Part shown: in pieces, positions 48,928-58,765 of the stretch
Numbering within the stretch: position 1 is the stretch's first letter
How the letters are laid out: each line of letters starts with the position of its first letter
Assembly: GCF_000621745.1 (NCBI RefSeq)
Contig: NZ_JHXK01000008.1
Span: 248,001-312,000 of the forward strand
From: Clostridium beijerinckii HUN142
Lineage (GTDB): Bacteria > Bacillota > Clostridia > Clostridiales > Clostridiaceae
DNA length: 64,000 bases
Direction: 5' to 3'
Made by a program: the position numbers and the translations under genes
Notes under the pieces: generated by a model
Seen by the model: only the letters and a program-made list of their open reading frames with translations
The model's database searches: none
Told to the model about the DNA's origin: nothing

Positions 48928-51225
48928 TTAACTACTCATTATTGAACTTTCTTTTAATTTTTCAACAACATTTATTCTTTTTGTATTTATCGGTTCTTTA
49001 GCCAAAACTCCAATAATAATTGATCCTACCATAAACATAAATAATATAATGCTATCTTTAAATAATATTGAATATATTACTCCTGCCATAATTTGTCTAA
49101 CTCCACTTATTGCATAGGTAAATGGAAGAAATGGAAATAGCTTTTGATATCCTGCCGGATTAACTTCTATTGGGAAATTGCCACTAGTTCCAGCAACCTG
49201 TATAACAAGCAATACCACACCTATGACTATTCCGCCATACCCAAAAAGACTAACAGCTGTGTAAATTATGCAATTAAATACAACACTTATAAATATACAA
49301 TAGAAGACAAACATTACTGGATGAACTGAATAAGAATGCAATATAAATAATGCTCCTAGGCTGGCTACCAAAGCTTGGCCTATTCCTATAAATAAAAATA
49401 ATGTTAATCTACCAAAATACTTCTCGTACTTGTTTAATTCTTTATCATTTTCTATGGAATGTGACTCTGTTCCAATTAGGACTGATAATACGTATCCACC
49501 AATCCATAAGCAAAGAACTGTATAAAATGGTGTTACTGTAGATCCATAATTAGGCCATGGGAATAATCTATTATCCTGAATTTCTACAGGACTAGATAGA
49601 AAATCACTTTGCGCATTCCAATCATTTGTTATCATATCTAATAATTCATCAATATCTTTTTTATTATCAATTTTCTTTAGTCTCTGTGCAAGCTCATGTA
49701 CATTATCTCTTATATCTGGAAACTTTTCTTTTAATTTTTTTAATTCATCATTAGATACATCTGCTGTATTCTTGAAAGTATTCAACATCTCTTGAACATC
49801 TGGCAAAGTTTTTTTCCCTTGAGACGATAAGTTTAACTCCGTATCAATTATCTCTCTCATTGAGTCAAAACCCTTATTAATTGTTGGTACAATTTCCGAA
49901 TCATAATTATCTGTTATATCAGAAACTAAATTATGCAAATCATCTAATACCTTTCTAGTGTCTGTCAGATCCTGAGTGTCCAATATTTTATTTCCACTAT
50001 TTAATTTATCAATATCTTTATTAGTTCTATCAATTAGTTTATCAAGATTATTATCTATATTATCTAATCTATCTATGATTTTAGAAATTGTCTTACTCTC
50101 TTGCTTTAACAAATCTCTTTGATTTTCAATTACATCTGCTTGTTTATCAAAAATTTGCTGAAGCTTTTTTATTTCATCATAGCTTTGTAGTGAGTTGTCA
50201 ATTGAAGGTTTAGGAATTTCTATTTCGCTAATCTTATCAATAGCTTTTTTTATGTTCTTCAGCCTAGACTTAGCATCGCTAGCACTAGTCCTAATTACTT
50301 TGGACGTATCCAATATCTGTAGCAATGTCTTTTTTTCTACTTCCGGTGATATATTTTCATCAATATTTTTAAGATCTGTCCCTATAACATCTAGTGTATT
50401 TTCACATTCAATAAGATCTTCTTTAACTTTTGGAGATTCATTTTGCAAGTCTCCTTGTGTTTCATTTAGAAAACTTTGTGTATTATTTAAAAATTCAGCA
50501 GTTTCATCAATAGTGTCTGCTGCAGTTGGTATAAGCTCATTGGTTTTTATCATTAATTCAGAAGCACTTATTGTTCCATTAATTGCTTCATCTAGCATTT
50601 TCTCAAGTTCTGGCATATTATCATCTAATTTATATACTGAATCTATTATATTTCTAAGCTCAGATCTATTGTTTTGTATATCTATACCAATCTCATCACA
50701 TAATCTGAACATTATTCCAGATATACTCTTTGTTATATTCTCATCTAATTGAGTTCTAACACTTTTTACACCTGCATCAGTTATTTTAGATGCAATAACA
50801 TTTTTCTTTTCATTTACAGTATATATTAGCTTTGGTTTTGTAACATCTTTCTTAACTATAGTTGTAACATCCTCTGAAAAATCTTGTGGTATTTCAATCA
50901 TTGCATAATACTTTTCATTTGTTAAGCCATCTTTTGCAGTTTCTTTGTCTACAAATACCCATCCTAATTGATCATTTTCCTTAAGCTTATCAACAAGTTC
51001 ATCACCTAAATTTATACTATGCTCTTTGTATACCGTTCCCTTATCTTCATTAACAATTGCAACTTCTATTCCCTTCGTATTAGAATATGGATCCCAGGAT
51101 GCCTTTATATTTATTAATGAATATAAAGATGGTATTATCATTAAAACTACTACAACAAGCGCTGCTACCCAGTTTGTAAATATATTCTTCATATCCCTTT
51201 TAAAAATATTTATTGTATTCTTCAT
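48928..51225 (-). CDS. YhgE/Pip domain membrane protein (first copy)
   Basis: 765 residues from the ATG at 51225, eight bases after GGAG. Same layout as its neighbour: N-terminal helix, conserved SLINIKASWDPYSNTKGIEV, long coiled region, and C-terminal ABC-2 helices with SGNFPIEVNP and FPFLPFTYAISGVRQIMAG. The pair is a tandem duplication and both copies are intact. Members are often next to a TetR regulator; none is present here. Possible envelope or export role, by family only. Confidence 0.9.
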   Translation of the reverse strand: MKNTINIFKRDMKNIFTNWVAALVVVVLMIIPSLYSLINIKASWDPYSNTKGIEVAIVNEDKGTVYKEHSINLGDELVDKLKENDQLGWVFVDKETAKDGLTNEKYYAMIEIPQDFSEDVTTIVKKDVTKPKLIYTVNEKKNVIASKITDAGVKSVRTQLDENITKSISGIMFRLCDEIGIDIQNNRSELRNIIDSVYKLDDNMPELEKMLDEAINGTISASELMIKTNELIPTAADTIDETAEFLNNTQSFLNETQGDLQNESPKVKEDLIECENTLDVIGTDLKNIDENISPEVEKKTLLQILDTSKVIRTSASDAKSRLKNIKKAIDKISEIEIPKPSIDNSLQSYDEIKKLQQIFDKQADVIENQRDLLKQESKTISKIIDRLDNIDNNLDKLIDRTNKDIDKLNSGNKILDTQDLTDTRKVLDDLHNLVSDITDNYDSEIVPTINKGFDSMREIIDTELNLSSQGKKTLPDVQEMLNTFKNTADVSNDELKKLKEKFPDIRDNVHELAQRLKKIDNKKDIDELLDMITNDWNAQSDFLSSPVEIQDNRLFPWPNYGSTVTPFYTVLCLWIGGYVLSVLIGTESHSIENDKELNKYEKYFGRLTLFLFIGIGQALVASLGALFILHSYSVHPVMFVFYCIFISVVFNCIIYTAVSLFGYGGIVIGVVLLVIQVAGTSGNFPIEVNPAGYQKLFPFLPFTYAISGVRQIMAGVIYSILFKDSIILFMFMVGSIIIGVLAKEPINTKRINVVEKLKESSIMSS

Positions 51226-51438
51226 ATTCAATGCTCCTGTCAGAAAATATTTCTTTATATAAATTATATCACACAGAAATGACTAAAAGTCATTTTTCTT
51301 CAATAATTATTTTCTATACTTAAAACTTAATTTCCATCTTGTACAAAATAACCATTATACATTTACCTATTCAATTTAGATAAAATGTATGATAATTTTA
51401 TTTAACAAACACTCTTCTTTATTACTTTAAAATCTCCT
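51226..51438. other. Upstream region of the YhgE/Pip pair
   Basis: About 210 AT-rich bases between the three-armed terminator and the first YhgE gene. It should hold the promoter of the pair. A CAGAAATGACTAAAAGTCATTTTTC hairpin is present in part as ATGACTAAAAGTCAT (51279-51293), with a T-run on the plus strand; nothing else is clear. Confidence 0.45.
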
Positions 51439-51502
51439 AACACACGTTTAGTTATAAAAAAATAACACACGTCTAGCTATTTTTTATAACTAAACGTGTG
51501 TT
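51439..51502 (-). terminator. Three-armed terminator behind tRNA-Leu
   Basis: On the minus strand arm 1 (51486-51502) pairs over 17 positions (two G-U) with arm 2 (51464-51480), loop of five A, followed by ATTTTTTT: a strong terminator. Arm 3 (51439-51455) is a further copy of arm 2 and is perfectly complementary to arm 1, so it can compete. On the plus strand the same array also forms a hairpin. Confidence 0.85.
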
Positions 51503-51566
51503 ATATATAATTCATGCGTTAAGTTCCCCAAAATAGAGAAATTAACGAAGCTTTTAATTAAAATTT

Positions 51567-51652
51567 TGGTGCAGGTGACGGGACTTGAACCCGTACGTCC
51601 ATGTGAACACTACCCCCTCAAGATAGCGTGTCTGCCATTCCACCACACCTGC
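51567..51652 (-). tRNA. tRNA-Leu (GAG)
   Basis: 86 bases. Acceptor arms GCAGGTG and CACCTGC pair fully; discriminator A and CCA are encoded. The anticodon stem CTATC/GGTAG encloses the loop TTGAGGG, giving anticodon GAG (Leu, CUC/CUU). The long variable arm of class II tRNAs is present, and the T arm ACGGGTTCAAGTCCCGT is normal. Confidence 0.97.
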
Positions 51653-51672
51653 AAATATAAATTACTCATTTA

Positions 51673-51701
51673 ATGATAATCTATTCTTATTTAAAATTCA
51701 A
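51673..51701 (-). promoter_or_regulatory. Promoter for tRNA-Leu
   Basis: On the minus strand TTGAAT (51696-51701) and TATCAT (51673-51678), 17 bases apart, 20 bases before the tRNA. Confidence 0.6.
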
Positions 51702-51720
51702 GTAATTTTCATAAAATATT

Positions 51721-51757
51721 TAAGTTAATTATTAGGCAGAGACTAATAATTAACTTA
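51721..51757 (-). terminator. Hairpin at the end of the lytic transglycosylase gene
   Basis: Perfect 15-base arms (51721-51735, 51743-51757) with a 7-base loop, including the stop codon of the gene. The following minus-strand bases TATTTTATG are only moderately T-rich. Confidence 0.65.
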
Positions 51758-52385
51758 AAAAATGTACACTTAGGAAGCTTTTCATCAGATCAACTACCTT
51801 ATCTGCCTCAAAATAATCGTCTTTTTTATCGTAAAGATATTGATATATATGATAATATGTGTTTACCTTATCAACATATTTTTTTGTTTCTCCAAAAGGT
51901 ATATAATCTACACTTTTTCCATCTGAAGAGTATTTTCTATTATCAAGCCATGATTGCACATTAGTTGGTCCTGCATTGTATGCTGCAATTGTTAAATCCA
52001 TATCTTTATCAAAAGTATCATTCAAACGCCTAAGATACCAGCATCCCATTCTAATATTATATTCTTCATTATATAGATCTTCCTTAGAGAATGTATTATA
52101 TCCCATCTCTTTTGCTGCCCATTGGCCAGTATCAACTGTTATTTGCATGAGACCAACAGCATTTTTGTGTGAATGTGCATCATCATCAAATTTACTTTCA
52201 GTTTTTATAACTGCTAGTACTAGCAACGGATCCAGATTATACTGTGAACTGTACACATCCACATACTGCTGGTACTTATAAGGAAAAAATTTTTCTTTTA
52301 TAATATATCGCGAACCTATGCCAATTGCTATTATGATTACTACTAAGAATACTATTGTACAAAAGGTTTTTCTTAGAAACTTCAT
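51750..52385 (-). CDS. Lytic murein transglycosylase (Slt family)
   Basis: 211 residues from the ATG at 52385, with AAGGAG in front. An N-terminal signal-anchor (~10-30), then the SLT domain with the catalytic Glu in VIKTESKFD, GLMQI and AAYNAGPTNVQSWL. It cleaves peptidoglycan glycan strands outside the membrane, producing anhydro-muropeptides. It is last in the polA-coaE-transglycosylase row, 14 bases after coaE; this order is common in clostridia. Confidence 0.94.
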   Translation of the reverse strand: MKFLRKTFCTIVFLVVIIIAIGIGSRYIIKEKFFPYKYQQYVDVYSSQYNLDPLLVLAVIKTESKFDDDAHSHKNAVGLMQITVDTGQWAAKEMGYNTFSKEDLYNEEYNIRMGCWYLRRLNDTFDKDMDLTIAAYNAGPTNVQSWLDNRKYSSDGKSVDYIPFGETKKYVDKVNTYYHIYQYLYDKKDDYFEADKVVDLMKSFLSVHFLS

Positions 52386-52399
52386 TATATTCTCCTTAC

Positions 52400-52999
52400 T
52401 TAGCATATTAGTTTTATAAAATCAATAAAATCATAAACTTGCTTCTGTAATTCAATCAAATCAGTATTATTGTCAATAATAATATTCGCAAACTCTTTCT
52501 TTTCCTCCATAGACATTTGAGAATTTATTCTACTGACTGCTTCAACTTTAGTTAATTTATCTCTACTCATAACCCTTTGAATTTGAATTGAATTATCAGC
52601 ATATACAAGTACAATATAATCCATTTCCTCATGCATATTATTTTCAATTAAAGTCGGCGCATCTATTATCACTATTTTTTCATTCTTTTGTTCATATAAT
52701 TTTATCTTTTCTTCAATTGACTGTTTGATATACGGCATTATTATACTCTCATATTTTATTCTTTGTTTTGGAAATCTGAATATGTGGTTTCCAAATTCTT
52801 TCCTTCTGAATTCACCTCTCCAGTCAAAGAAACCTGCTCCAAATTGTGTACGGACCATTTCTAGTATCCTTGGATTATTTTCAAGTACCTCTTTAGCTAT
52901 AGCATCTGCATCTATAATTTTTAGTCCTTCTTTATCTAAAATGCTTGATACAGTACTCTTTCCGGTGCCGATTCCACCTGTCAAACCAATTTTAACCAT
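52400..52999 (-). CDS. coaE: Dephospho-CoA kinase
   Basis: 199 residues from the ATG at 52999, ten bases after AAAGGTGG. P-loop GLTGGIGTGKST at residues 5-16, then DADAIAKEV. It catalyses the last step of coenzyme A synthesis. It is 35 bases after polA; the polA-coaE pairing is widely conserved. Confidence 0.96.
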   Translation of the reverse strand: MVKIGLTGGIGTGKSTVSSILDKEGLKIIDADAIAKEVLENNPRILEMVRTQFGAGFFDWRGEFRRKEFGNHIFRFPKQRIKYESIIMPYIKQSIEEKIKLYEQKNEKIVIIDAPTLIENNMHEEMDYIVLVYADNSIQIQRVMSRDKLTKVEAVSRINSQMSMEEKKEFANIIIDNNTDLIELQKQVYDFIDFIKLIC

Positions 53000-53034
53000 T
53001 TTATAAAAACCACCTTTTTTAATTCCACAATACA

Positions 53035-55638
53035 TTATTTGGCATCATACCATGTATCTCCAAAATTAACATCCACATCAAGTGCTACTTTTAATTTAAT
53101 TGCATTCTCCATTTCATAAGCAACTAAATTTTTAACTTCTTCAAATTCATCTTTTTTCACATTTAAAATAAGCTCATCGTGTACTTGAAGGATTAATTCA
53201 CTTTTTAAATTTTTTTCATTTAATTTTTTATAAACATTAACCATTGCAAGCTTTATTATATCAGCTGCACTTCCTTGAATTGGTGCATTCATTGCTAATC
53301 TATCGCCTAAAGCCTTAACTATCTTATTGGAAGATTTTATCTCTGGAATAAATCTTCTTCTATTTAAAATTGTTAATACATATCCCTTTTCTTTAGCTTC
53401 CCCTATAACATTTTCTAGATATTCTTTTATCTTAGGATATCTCTCTAAATATATAGTCATATATTCTTCTGCTTCTTTCTTTGTAATCTTTAAATCTTCT
53501 GCAAGACTAAATGCACTTATCCCATAGACTATTCCAAAATTAACTGCTTTTGCTCTACTTCTTATAAGAGAAGTAACCTCTTCTATCGGAACCTTAAATA
53601 CTTCCGAAGCCGTTTTTGTATGAATATCGCTATGATGTTCAAATGCATCTATCATATTTTCATCTCCAGCGATATGAGCTAATACTCTTAATTCTATTTG
53701 AGAATAATCACAAGAAACTAGTATATCAGTTTCTTCCATTGGTATAAATACCTTTCTTATTTCTCTACCCATTTCATATTTTATAGGAATATTCTGCAAA
53801 TTAGGTTCTGTACTTGATAATCTTCCTGTTGTAGTTACAGTTTGATTAAAGTTAGAGTGGATACGACCATCTTCATCAACTACATTTTTTAAACCTTCCA
53901 CATATGTAGAATTTATCTTTGTGATTTGCCTATAATACATTATCTTAGGTATTATCTCATGCTTATTCATTAGCTTTTCTAAAACTTCTTGATTCGTTGA
54001 ATATCCAGTTTTTGTTTTCTTAATAACTGGTAAATCCAATTTTTCAAATAATATTTTTCCTAATTGCTTAGGAGAACTAATATTAAATTCTTCATCTGCT
54101 AAGCCATATATTTCTTTTTGTGTCCTATCAATTTCTTTTTTAAACTTAACTTGTAATTCATCTAACATACCTTGATTTATGTTAAATCCAATACTCTCCA
54201 TAGATGAAAGCACGTAAATTAATGGATGCTCAACTTCATAATAAAGTTTATCCATATTTTCTTCATGAAGATTTTCTTTTAGTTTTTCATAAATTACTGG
54301 TAAGTAACTGCAAAGAATTCCTTTAATATTACTATCTTCGCTGTTTGGATTCTCTCCTATATAATGATTGATAAGCTCTAAAATTTCATATTTACTCTTT
54401 GATGAATCAATTAAATAAGCTGCTATCGCAGTATCAAAATCAAATCCTTTTATCTCAATTTTATTTTTATTCAAGAATGTAACGAAGTTTTTCCCATCAT
54501 GAATAACTTTTTTAACATTCTCATCTTCCATAAGGTTTTTTAAAGATTTTAAAGCTTCTTCACTATCTTTAGAATTTATGTCTTTAAAATTTATAATAGT
54601 ACCTTTATTTTCTTCTCCAAATATTAAATACTCAAGTTCTAGTTTAGAATATCTAGATGCACCTATTAAAGTATAATCTATATAAATTCTATTTCGTTTT
54701 TCTAAAAATAATGATTTCATCTCTTCAATTGTACTAATATTTCTCACTTCGATATTAGATTCTTCATGAACTGTATCATCATTAAATTTAGGTAGTATTG
54801 ATTTCATCTCAAGTTTAATAAGCATCTTTTTAATTTCTAATGTATTCTCTTTATTACTAGAATTTATGTCTTCTAAATTTAATTCAATTGGCACTGCTCT
54901 CATAATTGTAGCTAGTCTCTTAGAAAATATTGCTTGTTCAACGTTATTTTCTAAATTTTCCTTAATTTTTTTCCCTGAAATTTTATCTATATTCTTAATA
55001 ACTTCTTCAACAGACCCATATTCCTTTATAAGTTTAAAAGCAGTTTTTTCTCCAATCCCTGGAACACCCGGTATATTATCCGACTTATCTCCCATTAATC
55101 CTTTTACATCTATAAATTGATTTGGAGTTACTTCAAATTCATCCATAAAACTTTTTTTATCATAAATGGCTGTTTCACTAACACCCTTTTTAGTAATTAC
55201 AATTTTAGTTTTTTCTGATGCCAACTGAAGTGCATCTTTATCTCCTGTAACTATAAACACTTCTGTATCATGATCCTCAGCAAATTTTGATACTGTCCCA
55301 ATCAAATCATCTGCCTCAAAGCCTTCCACTTCAAATATTTTAATTCCCATTAACTTAAATAATTCTTTAATAATTGGAAATTGTTCTGCAAGTTCTGGCG
55401 GCATCTTATTCCGTCCTGCTTTATAATCAGAATACTCTTTATGTCTAAAAGTTGGTGCTTTTAAATCAAAAGTAGCAATTATACTATCAGGATTAATTTC
55501 ATCCTTCATTTTAAGTAACATATTTATAAAACCATAAATGGCATTAGTATTTATTCCATCACTATTTGTAAGAGGAGGCAAAGCATAAAAAGCCCTATTC
55601 ATAAGTGAATTTGAGTCTAAAATCAATAATTTTTTCAT
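53035..55638 (-). CDS. polA: DNA polymerase I (with inactive proofreading domain)
   Basis: 867 residues from the ATG at 55638 behind AGGAGG. The 5'-3' exonuclease domain (LLILDSNSLMNRAFYALPP, GDKSDNIPGVPGIGEKTA) and the polymerase motifs A (CDYSQIELRVLAHIAGD), B (RSRAKAVNFGIVYGIS) and C (LQVHDELIL) are intact. The 3'-5' domain (~300-465) lacks the metal residues: the DxE site reads YIDYTLI and the GxNxxxD site reads GKNFVTFL. This is usual in Bacillus and Clostridium Pol I. It repairs DNA and processes Okazaki fragments. Confidence 0.96.
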   Translation of the reverse strand: MKKLLILDSNSLMNRAFYALPPLTNSDGINTNAIYGFINMLLKMKDEINPDSIIATFDLKAPTFRHKEYSDYKAGRNKMPPELAEQFPIIKELFKLMGIKIFEVEGFEADDLIGTVSKFAEDHDTEVFIVTGDKDALQLASEKTKIVITKKGVSETAIYDKKSFMDEFEVTPNQFIDVKGLMGDKSDNIPGVPGIGEKTAFKLIKEYGSVEEVIKNIDKISGKKIKENLENNVEQAIFSKRLATIMRAVPIELNLEDINSSNKENTLEIKKMLIKLEMKSILPKFNDDTVHEESNIEVRNISTIEEMKSLFLEKRNRIYIDYTLIGASRYSKLELEYLIFGEENKGTIINFKDINSKDSEEALKSLKNLMEDENVKKVIHDGKNFVTFLNKNKIEIKGFDFDTAIAAYLIDSSKSKYEILELINHYIGENPNSEDSNIKGILCSYLPVIYEKLKENLHEENMDKLYYEVEHPLIYVLSSMESIGFNINQGMLDELQVKFKKEIDRTQKEIYGLADEEFNISSPKQLGKILFEKLDLPVIKKTKTGYSTNQEVLEKLMNKHEIIPKIMYYRQITKINSTYVEGLKNVVDEDGRIHSNFNQTVTTTGRLSSTEPNLQNIPIKYEMGREIRKVFIPMEETDILVSCDYSQIELRVLAHIAGDENMIDAFEHHSDIHTKTASEVFKVPIEEVTSLIRSRAKAVNFGIVYGISAFSLAEDLKITKKEAEEYMTIYLERYPKIKEYLENVIGEAKEKGYVLTILNRRRFIPEIKSSNKIVKALGDRLAMNAPIQGSAADIIKLAMVNVYKKLNEKNLKSELILQVHDELILNVKKDEFEEVKNLVAYEMENAIKLKVALDVDVNFGDTWYDAK

Positions 55639-55949
55639 TAAAAACCTCCTGAAATTTAACATAAAAATTTACTTAACTTGAAATATTCTTATCTACTTCA
55701 AGTCATTATTTAAAATCATTATACTATATTGTATAACTTAAAGTATACATGTATCTTGTTGTGTTGCGAATTTATCTCATATTATTTCCATAATTATTAG
55801 TAATAATTCTTATTTTGTGTATTCTTTATTTTACTATAGCAGATATCCAGCAAAGATTGCTATAGTTTATTATAGATTGTAAATTTAAATGCAAAGTATT
55901 TTAAATTTACCAGCATTATAAAAATCTACTATGTAATGAGGTGATATAA
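55639..55949. other. Divergent region between polA and the aminopeptidase pseudogene, with two inverted repeats
   Basis: ACTATAGCA/TGCTATAGT (55833-55841, 55858-55866) and GTAAATTTAAA/TTTAAATTTAC (55879-55889, 55900-55910). The second is a perfect 11-pair hairpin 40 bases before the plus-strand gene. Neither is followed by a T-run, so they may be operators. A TATAAT for polA occurs near 55720 (minus), without a clear -35 box. Confidence 0.5.
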
Positions 55950-57188
55950 TTGTTAGATAATTTTTTATCTAAATATGCTAAACTTGCTATTATCAAAGGT
56001 GTAAATATACAAAAAGATGGACTTTTAGTTATAAATAGCCCTATTGAGTGCAATAACTTTGCACGAATACTTGCAGATGAAGCCTATAAAGCTGGTGCTT
56101 CTGATGTAGTTATAAATTATAATGATGAAAAATTCAATAAAATAAGATTTAATAATTCTACAAAAGAAGTTCTTTCTATTACGCCAAAATTTGAAAAAGA
56201 TAAATACGACTATTATGTAGAAAATAAGGCATCATTTTTAAGTATTTCCGCATCTGATCCAGATATTTTCAAAGATGTAGATTCTAATAAAATATCTGCA
56301 TACCAAAAAGGCAGACGTGTAGCCTTGGAGAAATATCATAGTGCATGTACTTCTAATAAAAATGCTTGGTGTATAGTTTCAATTCCAACTGAAAACTGGG
56401 CCAAAAAAGTCTTTAGTGAATCTGACTCTTGTGAAGCAATTGAAAAATTATGGGATGCAATTTTTAATGTTATGAGACTTAAAGAATCAGATCCTATAGA
56501 TGCTTGAAACAAGCATACTAACCTTCTTCATGATAAGGTATTAGAATTAAATTCTTATGAATTTAAATACCTTCATTTCACAAACTCTCTTGGAACTGAT
56601 TTAAAAGTAGGATTAGTTAAAGAACATATTTGGTGTGGTGGTGAGGATATTACTCAAGATGGTCTGAGATTTATTGCTAATATGCCTACTGAAGAAGTTT
56701 ATACTACACCTAAATTGGATGACGTAAACGGAATTGTTTTTAGTTCAAAACCTTTAAGTTATTGTGGGAATTTAATAAACAATTTTTCCTTAACATTTAA
56801 AAATGGTAAAGTTATAGATTGTTCCGCTGAAACTGGATTAGATATTTTAAACGAACTTCTTAATACTGATGAAGGTTCAAGATATTTAGGTGAAGTTGCC
56901 TTGGTTCCATATAATTCTCCAATTTCAAATTCAAATATAATTTTTTATAATACATTGTATGACGAAAATGCTTCATGTCATTTAGCTCTTGGTTCTTCAT
57001 ATCCTTGCTGTATAAAAAATGGAGAAAAGATGACGAAAGAAGAATCAATACTATCTGGTTCAAATGTATCGTTGATACATGTTGATTTTATGATAGGAAC
57101 TAAAGATACAAATATAACTGGTATTACATCAACTGGTGAAGAAATCAAAATTTTTAATAATGGTAATTGGGTTAATACTTTGCAATAA
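55950..57188 (+). pseudogene. M29 aminopeptidase interrupted by an in-frame TGA
   Basis: One frame runs from the TTG at 55950 (AGGTGA in front) to 57188, 412 sense codons if the single TGA at 56505-56507 (codon 186) is ignored. The flanking residues DPIDA-stop-NKHTNLL fit the family pattern DPxxAWxxHxxxL, so a Trp codon TGG has become TGA. All metal ligands lie after the stop and are intact: EEVYTTP, LGEVALVP, NASCHLALGSSYP, HVDFMIG. The family is thermophilic-type metal aminopeptidases (AmpS/PepS, ~410 residues). Only a truncated N-terminal fragment would normally be made. Confidence 0.85.
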
Positions 57189-57191
57189 AAT

Positions 57192-57227
57192 AAAAATACA
57201 GGATTGTCAAAGCAATCCTGTATTTTT
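57192..57227. terminator. Bidirectional intrinsic terminator
   Basis: 15-pair stem AAAAATACAGGATTG/CAATCCTGTATTTTT with a six-base loop, flanked by T-runs on both strands. It ends the aminopeptidase gene on the plus strand and the DUF3284 gene on the minus strand. Confidence 0.92.
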
Positions 57228-57228
57228 A

Positions 57229-57684
57229 TTATTTATTTTTAGGCTTGCTTCGTTCTTTATTATTAGTATATATCTTTAATTCATTATTGAGAGCCTCAAC
57301 AATATTATTATATTTTGCCTTAAAGGCGCGCCTAGCCATAAATCTTTGAATCCATAATGACATATATCCAAAAAATTTATCTGTTGTCTGTTCTTCTTCA
57401 AATACTAATTTAGTTGTGCCATCTTTTTGTCCTTTGAAATTATATGTCGATACACATTTTGAAAAATCAGTTGAAGTAGTAATTTGATATTTTTCATTTT
57501 TTTCATAACCAGTTATTTCAACCGTACATTCTACTGGATTGGGTCTACCAGTATTTATACTCTTTTGAATCTTACATCCTGTAGCATCTTCTTCATTAAA
57601 ATCCGAAAAATCTTTTTTTGCGTTTTTTATAAATATATGAAACACATCTTCTACTGGATAGTTTAATATCCCAACAGCCTTCAT
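57229..57684 (-). CDS. DUF3284 (SRPBCC-like) protein
   Basis: 151 residues. It resembles DUF3284 proteins, thought to have a START/SRPBCC-like ligand-binding fold (ILNYPVEDVFHIFIKNAKKD; ECTVEITGYEKNEKYQI). The C-terminus is basic. No catalytic motif is visible and the ligand is unknown. ATG follows GAGGAGGAAA. It comes 31 bases after trpS in the same direction and may be co-transcribed with it. Confidence 0.75.
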   Translation of the reverse strand: MKAVGILNYPVEDVFHIFIKNAKKDFSDFNEEDATGCKIQKSINTGRPNPVECTVEITGYEKNEKYQITTSTDFSKCVSTYNFKGQKDGTTKLVFEEEQTTDKFFGYMSLWIQRFMARRAFKAKYNNIVEALNNELKIYTNNKERSKPKNK

Positions 57685-57715
57685 TTTGGTTTCCTCCTCT
57701 AATGAATTTACTTTA

Positions 57716-58735
57716 CTATTTTTCTGTAAAATATTCTATACCTATTGCTTCACGAACTTCTCTTAAGGTATTTGCTGCCACTTCCCTAGCTTTGTTGCTA
57801 CCATCCTTTAGCATTTTATATACTACATCTATATCTTTTTCAAACTCAATTCTTCTATTTCTTATTGGTTCTAATTCAGCCTGTAAAACTTCATTTAAAT
57901 ATCTTTTAACTTTTACATCGCCAAGACCGCCACGTTTATAGTGCTCTTTCATTTCTTCAACAGTATTTTTATCAGTTGCAAATACATCTAAGTAAGTGAA
58001 TACAGTATTTCCTTCTATCTGCCCTGGATCTTCTACTCTTATGTGATTAGGATCAGTATACATTGACATTACTTTCTTCTTAATTGTATCAGCATCATCA
58101 GATAGATATATACAATTTCCTATTGATTTACTCATTTTAGCTTTTCCGTCCGTACCAGGCAATCTTCCCGCATTAGAACTTGGAAGTACTGCTTCTGGTT
58201 CAACTAAAACTTCTCCATATAAAGAGTTAAAACTTCTAACGATTTCCCTCGTTTGCTCAATCATAGGTAGTTGATCTTCTCCAACTGGCACCGTGTCTGC
58301 TTTAAATGCTGTAATATCAGCTGCTTGGCTTACTGGGTAGATAAGAAACCCTGCTGGAATACTATTTTCAAAATTTTTCTGTTTTATTTCTTGTTTAACT
58401 GTTGGATTTCTTTCTAACCTTGATAAAGTAACAAGATTTAAGTAATGCATTGTCAATTCATTTAGTTCTGGTATCTGTGATTGTACAAATATATTTGATT
58501 TATTTGGATCAATTCCAACCGCTAAATAATCTAATGCAACTTCTATTAAGCTATTTCTTATCTTTTCAGGATTTCTTGCGTTATCTGTTAACGCTTGTTG
58601 ATCTGCAATCATTATGAAACTCTCATATAAGCCTGATTCTTGAAGCATAACTCTATTTTTTAAAGAACCTATATAATGTCCTATATGTAATTTCCCTGTT
58701 GGTCTATCTCCTGTTAATATTGTTTTCTTACCCAT
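57716..58735 (-). CDS. trpS: Tryptophan-tRNA ligase
   Basis: 339 residues from the ATG at 58735, nine bases after AGGAG. Class I synthetase with the HIGH-type motif [14 protein letters not shown] and KMSKS-type [10 protein letters not shown] near residue 205. It charges tRNA-Trp. I see no T-box leader upstream; instead a small conserved protein gene precedes it by 30 bases, so they probably share a promoter. Confidence 0.97.
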   Translation of the reverse strand: MGKKTILTGDRPTGKLHIGHYIGSLKNRVMLQESGLYESFIMIADQQALTDNARNPEKIRNSLIEVALDYLAVGIDPNKSNIFVQSQIPELNELTMHYLNLVTLSRLERNPTVKQEIKQKNFENSIPAGFLIYPVSQAADITAFKADTVPVGEDQLPMIEQTREIVRSFNSLYGEVLVEPEAVLPSSNAGRLPGTDGKAKMSKSIGNCIYLSDDADTIKKKVMSMYTDPNHIRVEDPGQIEGNTVFTYLDVFATDKNTVEEMKEHYKRGGLGDVKVKRYLNEVLQAELEPIRNRRIEFEKDIDVVYKMLKDGSNKAREVAANTLREVREAIGIEYFTEK

Positions 58736-58765
58736 TCCAAACTCACTCCTAAACTGCAAAACTAA

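Noticed and set aside
50195..50752. Long plus-strand open frame, serine/isoleucine-rich, opposite a YhgE/Pip gene
   Set aside because: It mirrors the Asp/Lys/Ile coiled region of the real gene; no start signals.
53035..55638. Loss of proofreading residues in Pol I as a novelty
   Set aside because: This loss is normal for DNA polymerase I in Bacillus, Clostridium and Thermus.
56505..56507. TGA read as tryptophan (code 4) or selenocysteine in the aminopeptidase gene
   Set aside because: Other genes here end with TGA (for example the ATPase-like gene at 32187), Trp is encoded by TGG elsewhere, and there is no hairpin like a SECIS element right after the codon.
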